DNA of 64,000 nucleotides from positions 29,783 to 93,782 of the forward strand of contig NZ_OLMK01000087.1 of the NCBI RefSeq assembly GCF_900290235.1, read 5' to 3'. Origin of the DNA: Streptomyces sp. MA5143a. GTDB taxonomy: Bacteria; Actinomycetota; Actinomycetes; Streptomycetales; Streptomycetaceae. A model generated the notes under the pieces. The model did no database searches. It worked only from the letters and a program-made list of their open reading frames with translations, and was not told the DNA's origin. Each line of letters opens with the position of its first letter. Positions within the stretch are counted from its first letter, which is position 1. A program made the translations under genes and the position numbers. Positions 1-9,016 of this stretch are shown here, one piece after another.

Positions 1-2365
1 TCTGGAGCTGGACGGCTGTGAGATCTCCGGCGGCCGGGTCGAGGCCGGCGGCGACGCCTCGCTGGCACTGCGTGACTGCCGGGTCTCCGGTGCCGCACTC
101 GCCGGGGTGCACGCGAACACCACCGGCCGGACCGAGCTGACCGACACGCTGGTCGAGGACGTCGACGGCACCGGAGTCGTCCTGGGCTCCGCCACGACGG
201 CGGACGTCCTGGGGCTGACGGTCCGGGACGTCACCGGATCCGGCGTCCGGGTGCGGGGCAGGGCCTCGGCCGTGCTCCGCGACTGCCGGATCACCGGTCC
301 CGGCCGCAGCGGGCTGCTGACGGAGGACGAGGCGTCCGTGGCCGTGCTGGACTGCCGGCTGGAGGAGAGCGGCGCGGAAGGCATACGGGTGCTGGGCAGC
401 TCCCGCCGCCCCGAGGGGAGTCCGGGGCGTCCCGAGGCCGCCGAGGGCGGGGTGGTCCTCGCCGACTGCCAGGTGCTGCGTACCGGCACGGACGGGGTCG
501 CCGTCTCGGGTACGGGGGACGTCCTGCTCCTGACCACGGGGATACGGGGCGGCTCCGGGGCCGGCGTGAGCGCCGACGACGACAGCACGGTCGTCCTGGT
601 CGACTGCCGGGTGGACCGGCCGCACGGCTCGTGCCTGGTGGCCCGGGGCAACGCCCGGCTGTCCGCGGAGGGCACCTCGGTGCACGGCAGCCGGGCCAAC
701 GGCCTGCTGGCGGGCGGCCGTTCGCAGGTGGCCCTGGCGTCGAGCGACGTGACGGACTGCGGTTTCAGCACCGTCCACGCCTGCGACGACTCCCGGCTGT
801 CGCTGACCGACTGCCGGATCGGCGCCACCCCGGAACACGGCGTCCGGGCCACCGACCGGGCCGAGCTCACCCTCGAAGGCGTGCGCATCAGCGACTGCGG
901 ACTCTCCGGCCTCCAGATCGACTCGGCGGCGGCCGCCCGGGTGCGCGGACTGTCCGTGCTGCGCGGCCGCACCGGGATCCAGGCCGAGTCCAGCGGCACG
1001 GTCGTCCTGGAGGAATGCGACGTCACACAGCCCGAACGCGCCGGCATCACCTGCGGCACCGGCACCTCGGCCGTACTGCGGGACTGCCGGATCAGCGGCA
1101 CCGGCACCGCGGGCCTCGTGATCGGCGAAGGAGCGACCCCGAGCATCGAGGACTGCACGGTGCGCGACGCGACCGGCTCCGGACTGGTCCTGGGCCCAGC
1201 GGCCGAACCACGGGTCAAGGCCGTCACCGTGGCCCGCACCGGCAAGAACAGCCTGTTCGTCGGGGAGAAGGCGCGCGGCACCTTCGAGGAGTGCGTCTTC
1301 GCCGGCGCCGGCCACGACGGCGAGGCGTTCCCGGCCGTCCACCTGGCGGCCGGCAGCGCGCCCGTGCTGCGCGGCTGCGTGGTCCGGGACGCGGAGGAGG
1401 ACGTCGCCGCGGAGAAGGGAGCCCGCCCGGTGTTCGACGCCTGCGTCTCACGCGACGTGACCCACCCCGCCCTGCCCACCGCCCGCGCCGAGACGCTCGC
1501 GTCCACCGAGGGCGGCGACACTGCCGCGGCGACCCGGGCGCGGGAGACCGAGGCCCCCGCCGAGGACACCCTGGAGGACCTGCTGGCCGAACTCGACGGA
1601 CTGGCAGGTCTGGACAAGGTCAAGAACGACGTGTCCTCGCTGGTGAAACTGATGCGGACCGTGCGCCGCCGCGAGGAGATGGGCCTCGCCGCGCCCCCGC
1701 TCAGCCGCCACCTGGTCTTCACCGGCAACCCCGGCACCGGCAAGACCACCATCGCCCGCCTCTACGGCCGCATCCTCGCCGCCGTCGGCCTCCTCGACCG
1801 CGGCCATCTGGTCGAGGCCGACCGCTCCGCACTGGTCGGCGAGTACGTCGGCCACACCGGTCCGAAGACCACGCGCGTCTTCGAACAGGCCCGGGGCGGC
1901 GTCCTCTTCGTCGACGAGGCCTACACCCTCACCCAGTACGCCGGCACCAACGACTTCGGGCAGGAGGCCATCGCCACCCTGCTGAAGCTGATGGAGGACC
2001 ACCGCGACGACGTGGTGGTGATCGTCGCCGGATACCCGCGGGAGATGGAGGTCTTCGTCCGCTCCAACCCCGGTCTGGCCTCACGCTTCAACCGCACGCT
2101 GCTCTTCGAGGACTACGGCTCCGCCGAACTGGTCAGCATCGTGGAGCACCAGGCCGCCCAACACCAGTACCAGCTCACGTCGACCGCGCGGGAAGCCCTG
2201 ACGGCCCACTTCGACACGCTGCCCAGGGAGCGCGGATTCGGCAACGGTCGCGCGGCCCGCCAGCTGTTCCAGGCGATGACGGAGCGTCAGGCATACCGCG
2301 TCGCCGAGCTGTCCGACGTCTCGGAGTCGGACCTGATGACCCTCACACCGGAAGACGTCCCGTAG
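1..2365 (+). CDS. Beta-helix repeat protein fused to CbxX/EccA-type AAA+ ATPase (5' partial)
   Basis: The reading frame is open from the first bases of the window, so the true start lies upstream. The visible N-terminal part, about 450 residues, is a run of roughly 22-24-residue repeats of the type LxDCRIxGxGxxGL, the signature of a right-handed parallel beta-helix (PbH1-like). After a short acidic linker comes a complete AAA+ domain like that of CbxX/CfqX and of type VII secretion EccA: Walker A GNPGTGKT (bases about 1724-1747), Walker B VLFVDEA (about 1901-1921), and a downstream sensor/arginine-finger stretch NPGLASRFNR. The helix probably acts as a scaffold or ligand-recognition surface for an ATP-driven remodeller; that is inference. 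No ESX genes are visible beside it. The next gene begins 90 bases downstream on the same strand. Confidence 0.85.
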   Translation, partial: LELDGCEISGGRVEAGGDASLALRDCRVSGAALAGVHANTTGRTELTDTLVEDVDGTGVVLGSATTADVLGLTVRDVTGSGVRVRGRASAVLRDCRITGPGRSGLLTEDEASVAVLDCRLEESGAEGIRVLGSSRRPEGSPGRPEAAEGGVVLADCQVLRTGTDGVAVSGTGDVLLLTTGIRGGSGAGVSADDDSTVVLVDCRVDRPHGSCLVARGNARLSAEGTSVHGSRANGLLAGGRSQVALASSDVTDCGFSTVHACDDSRLSLTDCRIGATPEHGVRATDRAELTLEGVRISDCGLSGLQIDSAAAARVRGLSVLRGRTGIQAESSGTVVLEECDVTQPERAGITCGTGTSAVLRDCRISGTGTAGLVIGEGATPSIEDCTVRDATGSGLVLGPAAEPRVKAVTVARTGKNSLFVGEKARGTFEECVFAGAGHDGEAFPAVHLAAGSAPVLRGCVVRDAEEDVAAEKGARPVFDACVSRDVTHPALPTARAETLASTEGGDTAAATRARETEAPAEDTLEDLLAELDGLAGLDKVKNDVSSLVKLMRTVRRREEMGLAAPPLSRHLVFTGNPGTGKTTIARLYGRILAAVGLLDRGHLVEADRSALVGEYVGHTGPKTTRVFEQARGGVLFVDEAYTLTQYAGTNDFGQEAIATLLKLMEDHRDDVVVIVAGYPREMEVFVRSNPGLASRFNRTLLFEDYGSAELVSIVEHQAAQHQYQLTSTAREALTAHFDTLPRERGFGNGRAARQLFQAMTERQAYRVAELSDVSESDLMTLTPEDVP

Positions 2366-2455
2366 CGCGCCCCGCCCCGCGCCGCCGTGGCAGCCCACCC
2401 GTCCCTGCCACAGCCCCTCCAGTCAGGCCCGATCTCCTTGAAAAGGACCCGTCTC

Positions 2456-3304
2456 ATGCCGCAGACGCCTGTTCGCCCCAGCCGCTCGGACGGCGCGTTC
2501 GCCGACCTGTTCGCCCGCAGGACGCGTACCCCGCTGCGCGGCTTCCTGCCCGGCCGCAGGGTCTGGAGCGCCGTCGGGGGTACCGCGGCCATGGTGCTGG
2601 TGATCACGGGTGCCACCGCGCTCGTCTCCCAGATCGACTTCAGCGGTGGCGGCGACAACAAGGTGACCACGGCGGCCGAGAAGAAGGACACCGCGAAGGA
2701 CAAGGCCCCGGCCGACAGCCGTACACCGACCGCGTCCGCGTCCTCGGCCGCGCCTGCGCACAAGGAACGGGACGACGGTCCGGCGGTGGTCTATCTCCCC
2801 GCCCCGGGCGGCGGGAACGCCGGCTCCGACGGCTCCCACGGCTCCGGCGGGGCGGACGACGGCAGCGAGGCGGGGAAGACACGAACCTCCCCGCCCCGGG
2901 CGACGGCCCCGACGCCGCAGACGTCGACCAGCTATCTCTGGTCCGACGGCGCCGTGGAGGGCGACTCCAATCCCTACTGGGACCAGAGCGCCGTCACCGT
3001 GCAGACCACGAAGGCGCTCAAAAGCCTGAAAGTGGTCGTCAAGATCGCCCAGACAGGGGGCGTGGCCGACACCGGCACCTGGACCAGCCTCGGGGACCAG
3101 GTGTCGGTGGCCTCCGCGTCGAGCAGCGGCGAGCTGGACTACGTGGTGACACTGAAGCCGGGCGTCACGGTCGACCCCGGCACCTACGTCTTCAGGTTCC
3201 AGTACAACCACAACCAGGGTGATCGCGACGCCGACGGCGACCGCTACAACGTCACCACCACCTCCACCGCCGGGACCACGGAGTACCGCAAGGGCGGTTT
3301 CTGA
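2456..3304 (+). CDS. Membrane-anchored protein with disordered linker and C-terminal beta domain, unknown function
   Basis: I do not recognise a named family. The protein has 282 residues: a basic cytoplasmic N-terminus, one membrane helix around residues 40-60 (GGTAAMVLVITGATALVS), a long Lys/Ala/Pro then Gly/Ser-rich linker, and a C-terminal domain of about 100 residues (from YLWSDGAVEG) that looks like a secreted beta-sandwich with many Thr/Val strands and an aromatic-rich end. The ATG at 2456 is chosen because AAAAGGA lies 8 bases before it; an in-frame ATG at 2387 has no such site. It follows the AAA+ gene by 90 bases and may be co-transcribed. The C-terminal domain should lie outside the membrane. 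Confidence 0.75.
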   Translation: MPQTPVRPSRSDGAFADLFARRTRTPLRGFLPGRRVWSAVGGTAAMVLVITGATALVSQIDFSGGGDNKVTTAAEKKDTAKDKAPADSRTPTASASSAAPAHKERDDGPAVVYLPAPGGGNAGSDGSHGSGGADDGSEAGKTRTSPPRATAPTPQTSTSYLWSDGAVEGDSNPYWDQSAVTVQTTKALKSLKVVVKIAQTGGVADTGTWTSLGDQVSVASASSSGELDYVVTLKPGVTVDPGTYVFRFQYNHNQGDRDADGDRYNVTTTSTAGTTEYRKGGF

Positions 3305-3344
3305 GCCGGGGTGATGGGTGTCGTCGTGACCCGAGGGACACGGC

Positions 3345-5747
3345 CTAGCAGTCGCGGGGGCCCGGCACCCCGGGACCGATGCGGGCCAGCAGCCGCTGCC
3401 GTTCGGCGGCGAAGGCCGGGTCGGCCTGGTAGTCGGAGTGGCCGAGGATCGGGGCGGGCAGCGGATGGCCGGCGGTGCGGCCGTAGGCGAGGGGGTCCTT
3501 GAACGGCTCGGCGTCGACCTCCGGCCCGCACCGGCCCGGCAGCCGCACGGGGCCGCCTATGGGGTCGGTGAGCCGGTACAGATTGCGCCAGCAGTCGACC
3601 TCTCGGTGCAGGGAGGCGAGGGACGCCGGGCCGAAGTGGGCCGGGAACCACCGTCCGTACAGCCGCTCCAGCGGTGAGCCGTACGTCAGCAGCGCGACCC
3701 GGCTGCGGACCGACGGGGTCAGCTGCCAGGCGGCGGCCGCGGCGAGGACGCTGCCCTGGGAGTGTCCGGAGATGACCAGTCGTCCGCCCGTGGTCCGCGT
3801 CCAGGTGGCCATCCGCCAGGTGAGGTCGGGCACGGCGCGCTCGGCGTAGCAGGGCGGGGCGAAGGGGTGCGCGGCACGCGGCCAGAAGGTGCCGACGTCC
3901 CAGAGGATGCCGATGGTGCGGCGCGCGGAGGCGTCCTTGTAGGCGCGGCGGCCCCAGGTGACGAAGAGCAGGAAGCCGACGCCGATCAGCCAGGACCCGA
4001 GCGCCTGCGCGGTCTGGGCCGCGCCCGCGACGAAGGCGTACGAGTCCTGTGCGGCCCGCGCCGGGGTCTCCCCCGTGGCGAACGCGCCGGCCAGCGCCCC
4101 GGCGCCGAGCAGCAGTGTCACGGTCGAGATGATGCCGACGACGCGGGGCGCGCGGTCGGTGAGGGCGGCCATGGCGCGGGTACGGGCGATGCGCAGGGTT
4201 CGGGCGGCGTCGCGGGGTTCGGGTTCCTCGTCGGGCCCGCTCACCCGCGGCCGTACGGCCGCGGCCAGGCCGTACTCCTCCTCCACCGCCGCCGTCTCCT
4301 CGCGCCGCAGCACCCAGGTGCGGCGGGCCAGCCAGACGAGCAGGGTCACCACCACCATCAGCAGGGGCGGGATGACGGCGGCCTGCCAGGTGAGGAGGAT
4401 CGGCGGGCCGGGGAGGGCGTCCTCGGTGCCGCCGAGCCAGTCGGCGACGCGCTGGGCGACACCGGCGGACATGACACCGCCGAGGGCACAGGACAACATC
4501 GCGACGGCGGGGCCGCCGAGGCCGTACAGCGCGGTCCGCGGGTCGGGGCGGGAACGGTGCAGGACGCGGGCGACCACCCCGAGGGCCAGGACGAGGAGGC
4601 CCTGGACCAGGGTGATCCCGCCGAAGGTCAGGTCCCCCGGCAGCCGGCCCGCCGAGCTCCAGCCGGGGCGTGACCAGCCCGCGTACACCAGGGCGAGGAC
4701 GAGCACCGCGATCGAGGCCGTGGGCAGGCCGCGTACGAGGTGCCCGTCGAGTTCGCGGTCGAGGCGCCTCTCGGAGCGGCCTCTGCGGCACACCACCCAC
4801 ACCACGACCACGGCGAGCACCACGAGCGTCGCGTTGAACAGCCACCCCAGGAGTTCCAGGACGGCGGGGCCGCCCGGGCGGCGGTCCTCACGGGCGGCGG
4901 ACGTCCCGACGGCCGCCGCGACCGTCAGGAACCCGGCCGCCGTGTGGGCGGCCCGCAGCCGGGCCACGAGGCGGCGCCCGTACCAGAAGCCGGGACGGCC
5001 GAGCGCGACCGGTTCGACGTCGTCCTCGGTGGGGCGGACCTCGGCGCGGTCCATGGGGCGCTGTGACTCGTACTCGCTCCAGGTGCGGTGGGAGAGGTAC
5101 CACAGGAGCACGGTCAGTGCGGCGGGCACCACGGCGGCCAGGGCGAGGCGGCGGCCGGGGCTGCTCCACCAGCCGTGGCGGGAGAGGTCCGGGGAGAGGA
5201 AACCGAGCCAGGTGTGCGCCTCGGCGCACGCGCGCGTGCCCGCGCACTGCCAGGCGGTCAGGTCGAGGGCGACCTCGCAGGCGGCGGCCACGAGCAGCAC
5301 GGTCAGGGTCAGACCGGTGAGGCGGACCAGGAGGCCGTGCAGACGTATGGTCCGCCGTCTGTGGCGGGTGGCGGGCCGCATCCAGTGGGCGAGGTTCACG
5401 ACCATGAACGGCAGCAGTAACAGCCACAGGGCGCGGGAACCGTTGCCGGAGGTGAGGTTGCACCAGACGTAGGCCTCGGGCACGGGTCCGCCGCGCCGGT
5501 CGGCGGGGCGGGTCTCGGCGTCGGCGTCGTCGATGCGGCGGAAGACCGCCGCCGTGTCGTCGCCGGTGACACGGACGGTGCGCGGATCGTCCAGCATGCG
5601 TTCGGGGGTGGTGCCGCCGACACCGTGGACGAGCAGTTCGAGGGCGGTGCCGTCGTCGGTGCCGGTGCGGCCGGTGGCCTCGCGCCCGCCCGTCTCGGAC
5701 CGTCCGGGGCGTTCTTCGTACTCGGCGTGCTCCGTCGCACGATCCAC
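3345..5747 (-). CDS. Polytopic membrane alpha/beta-hydrolase-like protein
   Basis: This 800-residue protein has two halves of what looks like one lipase-type alpha/beta hydrolase, separated by a large membrane region. Near the N-terminus is LVHGVGGT, resembling the HG oxyanion-loop motif. Ten or so hydrophobic helices follow in the middle. The C-terminal 200 residues carry the nucleophile-elbow motif GHSQGS, then LTDPIGG and GHSDY, which could supply the acid and histidine. The substrate is unknown. The GTG start at 5747 is preferred: GGGGGAAG precedes it at about 7 bases, while an in-frame ATG 22 codons upstream has no clear site. It ends tail-to-tail with the preceding gene, 40 bases apart, and is divergent from the DeoR regulator. 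Confidence 0.75.
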   Translation of the reverse strand: MDRATEHAEYEERPGRSETGGREATGRTGTDDGTALELLVHGVGGTTPERMLDDPRTVRVTGDDTAAVFRRIDDADAETRPADRRGGPVPEAYVWCNLTSGNGSRALWLLLLPFMVVNLAHWMRPATRHRRRTIRLHGLLVRLTGLTLTVLLVAAACEVALDLTAWQCAGTRACAEAHTWLGFLSPDLSRHGWWSSPGRRLALAAVVPAALTVLLWYLSHRTWSEYESQRPMDRAEVRPTEDDVEPVALGRPGFWYGRRLVARLRAAHTAAGFLTVAAAVGTSAAREDRRPGGPAVLELLGWLFNATLVVLAVVVVWVVCRRGRSERRLDRELDGHLVRGLPTASIAVLVLALVYAGWSRPGWSSAGRLPGDLTFGGITLVQGLLVLALGVVARVLHRSRPDPRTALYGLGGPAVAMLSCALGGVMSAGVAQRVADWLGGTEDALPGPPILLTWQAAVIPPLLMVVVTLLVWLARRTWVLRREETAAVEEEYGLAAAVRPRVSGPDEEPEPRDAARTLRIARTRAMAALTDRAPRVVGIISTVTLLLGAGALAGAFATGETPARAAQDSYAFVAGAAQTAQALGSWLIGVGFLLFVTWGRRAYKDASARRTIGILWDVGTFWPRAAHPFAPPCYAERAVPDLTWRMATWTRTTGGRLVISGHSQGSVLAAAAAWQLTPSVRSRVALLTYGSPLERLYGRWFPAHFGPASLASLHREVDCWRNLYRLTDPIGGPVRLPGRCGPEVDAEPFKDPLAYGRTAGHPLPAPILGHSDYQADPAFAAERQRLLARIGPGVPGPRDC

Positions 5748-6037
5748 TGGTCCGCTTCCCCCGTGATACGCCGCAAGGCATGTGTCATGTGCAGGTACAG
5801 ATGATCGCCGCAAAGCGGTCCTCGTACACCTGTGGGCACCGAATCTCCCCGATCCGTGTGATAGTGACGGGCGCGGAAACGCGATACGGGCTGTTCGCGC
5901 GCGTGCGGGTGGTGGCGCGACCAGTGGTGTGGCGTGCGAATATGGGACGTCCTCGGGACCGGGGGCGGGGGAATGTCCGCGTCGGAGGGGGTATGGGAGC
6001 GTGTCGGGCGTGATGGGGCGAAAGGACCGGAGCGAGC

Positions 6038-6865
6038 GTGAGTGAGAATCAGAACCTCCTCGCGGAGCAGCGGCGTGCCCTGATCCTCGACGAGGTGCGC
6101 CGCAGGGGTGGGGTCCGGGTCAACGAGTTGACGCGCAAGCTGGGCGTCTCGGACATGACGGTCCGTCGCGACCTGGACGCGCTGGCCCGTCAGGGCGCCG
6201 TGGAGAAGGTGCACGGCGGCGCGGTCCCGGTGGCCGAGGCGAGTACGCACGAGCCGGGTTTCGAGGCGAAGTCCGGGCTGGAGCTGAGCGCCAAGGAGGA
6301 CATCGCGCGGGCCGCCGCCGAGCTGGTGGCACCGGGTTCGGCGATCGCCCTGTCGGGCGGTACGACGACCTACGCGCTCGCGCACCGGCTCGTGGACGTG
6401 CCGGATCTGACCGTGGTCACGAACTCGGTGCGGGTCGCGGACGTCTTCCACGCCGCGCAGCGCACGACGGGTCCCCGGCAGGGGGCGGCGACCGTGGTGC
6501 TCACCGGTGGGGTGCGGACCCCGTCCGACTCGCTCGTGGGGCCGGTGGCCGACCAGGCGATCGCGGCGCTCCACTTCGATGTGCTGTTCCTCGGGGTGCA
6601 CGGGATATCGGTCGAGGCGGGCCTGTCCACGCCGAACCTGGCGGAGGCCGAGACCAACCGCCGGCTCGTGCAGTCGGCGCGGCGGGTCGTCGTCGTGGCC
6701 GACCACACCAAGTGGGGGACGGTGGGCCTGAGTTCGTTCGCCGCGCTCGACCAGGTGGACACGCTGGTGACGGACGCCGGGCTGGCCGCGCAGGCGCGGG
6801 CGGAGATCTCCGAGCATCTGCGGCGGCTGGTGGTGGCCGGGGAGGACGAGGACGGCGACGTCTGA
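6038..6865 (+). CDS. DeoR-family transcriptional regulator
   Basis: The protein has 275 residues with the classical DeoR layout. An N-terminal winged helix (residues about 8-60, with VNELTRKLGVSDMTVRRDLDALARQG and the KVHGGAV loop) is followed by the DeoR C-terminal sensor domain, including the phosphosugar-pocket motifs LSGGTTTY, VTNS and VVADHTKWG. Such proteins usually repress sugar-phosphate metabolism genes and are released by a phosphorylated sugar. The GTG start has AAAGGA 11 bases upstream. Its neighbours, a membrane hydrolase and a PLP enzyme, do not reveal a sugar pathway, so its regulon may lie elsewhere. It is similar in layout to the second DeoR protein of this window at 16.3 kb. 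Confidence 0.9.
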   Translation: MSENQNLLAEQRRALILDEVRRRGGVRVNELTRKLGVSDMTVRRDLDALARQGAVEKVHGGAVPVAEASTHEPGFEAKSGLELSAKEDIARAAAELVAPGSAIALSGGTTTYALAHRLVDVPDLTVVTNSVRVADVFHAAQRTTGPRQGAATVVLTGGVRTPSDSLVGPVADQAIAALHFDVLFLGVHGISVEAGLSTPNLAEAETNRRLVQSARRVVVVADHTKWGTVGLSSFAALDQVDTLVTDAGLAAQARAEISEHLRRLVVAGEDEDGDV

Positions 6866-6913
6866 CGGCGACGCGGTTGCCGTACGGCCGCACCGGTCGT
6901 AGGGCCTGCACCG

Positions 6914-8047
6914 TCACCGCGGGGGCGCCGCCCACACCCCGGTCGCCAGGAGGGAGTCGATGGCCGCCGCGTACGGGGCGATGTCCAGGCCCTGTTCCCT
7001 CAGCCACGTGTCGGAGTAGTACTTGTCGAGGTAGCGGTCGCCGGGGTCGCACAGGAGCGTGACGACGCTGCCCCGCCGCCCCTCCGCCACCATCTCGGCG
7101 ATGATCTTGAGGGCGCTCCACAGGCCCGTTCCGGTGGAGCCGCCCGCCTTGCGGCCGATGGCCTGTTCCAGGGCCCGTACGGCGGCGACGCTGGCCGCGT
7201 CCGGAACCTTCATCATGCGGTCGATGGCGCCGGGGACGAAGCTGGGCTCCATCCGGGGGCGGCCGATGCCCTCGATACGGGAACCGCAGTCGCAGGTGAC
7301 GTCCGGGTCGCCGGTGGTCCAGCCCTCGAAGAAACAGGAGTTCTCGGGGTCGGCGACACAGATGCGGGTGTCGTACTGCATGTAGTGGACGTAGCGCGCG
7401 ATGGTCGCGGAGGTGCCGCCGGTGCCCGCGGTGGCGACGATCCAGGTGGGCTCGGGGAAGCGCTCCAACTCCAGCTGGCGGAAGACGGATTCGGCGATGT
7501 TGTTGTTGCCCCGCCAGTCCGTGGCCCGCTCGGCGTAGGTGAACTGGTCCATGTAGTGGCCGCCGGTCTCCACCGCGAGGCGGGCCGACTCCTCGTACAT
7601 CTTCCGCGAGTCGTCCACGAAGTGGCAGCGACCGCCGTGGAACTCGATGAGGCGGATCTTCTCGGCACTGGTCGTGCGCGGCATGACGGCGATGAAGGGG
7701 ACGCCGATCAGCTTGGCGAAGTACGCCTCGGAGACGGCGGTGGAGCCGCTGGACGCCTCGATGACGGGACGGCCCGGCCGGATCCAGCCGTTGCACAGGC
7801 CGTACAGGAAGAGGGAACGGGCCAGGCGGTGCTTGAGACTGCCCGTGGGGTGGGTCGACTCGTCCTTGAGATACAGGTCGATCCCCCATTCCTCGGGCAG
7901 GGGGAAGCGCAGCAGATGGGTGTCGGCGGAGCGGTTGGCGTCGGCCTGGACCCGCCGGACCGCCTCTTTGAGCCAGGTCCGATACTCGGGGTCGCTGTGG
8001 TCGACGTCGAGGGTCGCGCCAGGGCGAGTGGTCTGGGGGGTGCTCAC
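6914..8047 (-). CDS. PLP-dependent cysteine synthase/cysteine desulfhydrase-like protein
   Basis: This is a 377-residue fold-type II PLP enzyme. The lysine expected to bind PLP lies in PTGSLKHR, the substrate-loop motif is ASSGSTAVSEA, and the phosphate-binding Gly-rich loop is TAGTGGTSAT. The long form and the PENSCFFEGW segment resemble the mycobacterial Cds1 group, reported as L-cysteine desulfhydrase, more than the short CysK/CysM synthases; that placement is from memory. It would act in the cytosol on cysteine or a related O- or S-substituted amino acid. The upstream region, 8048-8423, holds a strong short palindrome on the promoter side. It converges on the DeoR gene, ending 48 bases away. 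Confidence 0.85.
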   Translation of the reverse strand: MSTPQTTRPGATLDVDHSDPEYRTWLKEAVRRVQADANRSADTHLLRFPLPEEWGIDLYLKDESTHPTGSLKHRLARSLFLYGLCNGWIRPGRPVIEASSGSTAVSEAYFAKLIGVPFIAVMPRTTSAEKIRLIEFHGGRCHFVDDSRKMYEESARLAVETGGHYMDQFTYAERATDWRGNNNIAESVFRQLELERFPEPTWIVATAGTGGTSATIARYVHYMQYDTRICVADPENSCFFEGWTTGDPDVTCDCGSRIEGIGRPRMEPSFVPGAIDRMMKVPDAASVAAVRALEQAIGRKAGGSTGTGLWSALKIIAEMVAEGRRGSVVTLLCDPGDRYLDKYYSDTWLREQGLDIAPYAAAIDSLLATGVWAAPPR

Positions 8048-8423
8048 GGCGTGCTCCTCACAGGGTGCGCCGACGGCGTGTCGCGGCGTCGGACGTCCCG
8101 ATGATAAACACCTTCCGCACGCTTCTCACCTGCATAAACATGCCTTTGAGCAACTCAAAGACAGCCCTGTGGCAACAATGCGCGGGGCGCATGGGGGGCG
8201 CATGCCGCGCGTGCGCCGGAACCCCGCCCCCGACCAACCGTGCGCACTGGTGCTCGACGGCGGGGACGTGCAGACTTCACCGCACGGGCCTGGTCGATCC
8301 CTCCGAGGGGTGGCACGGGGGAACGCGCCCCTCGGGCACACTGGATCACGGTCCGGTACGGATCACGACACGGACGGCCGACACGACAGCGGACAGGCGA
8401 GAGCACACTAGGGGGCGGGGCAC
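8048..8423. other. Intergenic region between divergent genes at 8.0 and 8.4 kb
   Basis: This 376-base stretch contains no gene I can support. Its left half is unusually AT-rich for the window and includes two copies of ATAAACA (8104-8110 and 8134-8140) and the palindrome described separately at 8144-8160. It must carry the promoter of the leftward PLP-enzyme gene and probably that of the rightward small gene at 8424. Overlapping reading frames here look like composition artefacts. Confidence 0.6.
8144..8160. promoter_or_regulatory. Palindrome CTTTGAG-CAA-CTCAAAG, candidate operator
   Basis: The seven-base arms are perfectly complementary around a three-base centre. It lies about 100 bases upstream of the leftward PLP-enzyme gene. 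On that strand a weak promoter reading TTGAGT, 16 bases, TATGCA overlaps it (8158 down to 8131), so a bound repressor could block RNA polymerase. The binding protein is unknown. Confidence 0.4.
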
Positions 8424-8747
8424 ATGGCGGAGCCGGAGTTCACGGCCACGGGCGTGCGGATCGGGAAGCGGCTGCGGCAGCTCACCCGGGCGGGCCAGGT
8501 CAGGATCGAGGACGGCCGGCTCCAGTTGCTGACCAGTTACGGCAGCGAGATCGACAGCGCCCCGGTGCAGGCGGTGCGCGCCTCGAAGCCCTGGTTCGCC
8601 AACGAGGACCGGGCGTTGGCCGATGTCAACGGCACCCGCTACACGCTCACCCTGAACGAGCACGACCCCGCTCCGGGGAAGCCCGGCCCGCCCTCGGCGC
8701 GCCGGTTCATCGAGGCGGTGCGCAAGGCGGCGGGGCGCGGCGGCTGA
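8424..8747 (+). CDS. Small conserved-looking hypothetical protein
   Basis: The protein has 107 residues and no family I recognise. It is soluble, with mixed charge: a basic helix (GKRLRQLTRAGQ), a strand-rich middle (VRIEDGRLQLLTSYGSEIDSAP) and a basic C-terminal tail. There is no signal peptide, membrane segment or cysteine cluster. The ATG follows a GGGGGCGGGG stretch that could act as a weak ribosome site. It is supported by codon composition and by lying in a region without a competing frame. It stands alone, with about 270 non-coding bases before the next gene. Confidence 0.6.
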   Translation: MAEPEFTATGVRIGKRLRQLTRAGQVRIEDGRLQLLTSYGSEIDSAPVQAVRASKPWFANEDRALADVNGTRYTLTLNEHDPAPGKPGPPSARRFIEAVRKAAGRGG

Positions 8748-9016
8748 CGGACCGCGAGTTGCGGGACCCGACCCCCTGGGTCACGCTGGTCTCACGTAAC
8801 TCTGGGTTTACCGGCGATAACGCTGCGAACCAGCCCGCCGGCCACGACAGCGGGCGGCGATCTGTACGCAGCCACCCCACGAGCAGACGGCAGCCCCCGG
8901 CGGCCGTCCACCAGGCGGCAGTCACAGGCCGCCCCACAGCAGGCGGCGTTTTTCGCCCAGCCACCTCGCTGGATCCGTACTCCGATCTTCCGGACTCACA
9001 TCGGGGAGTCGCAGCC

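Noticed and set aside
631..3222. 863-codon open frame on the plus strand overlapping the first two genes
   Set aside because: It is Arg/Pro/Gly-rich without a domain, lies in another frame of well-supported genes and has no ribosome site; it is a by-product of high GC.
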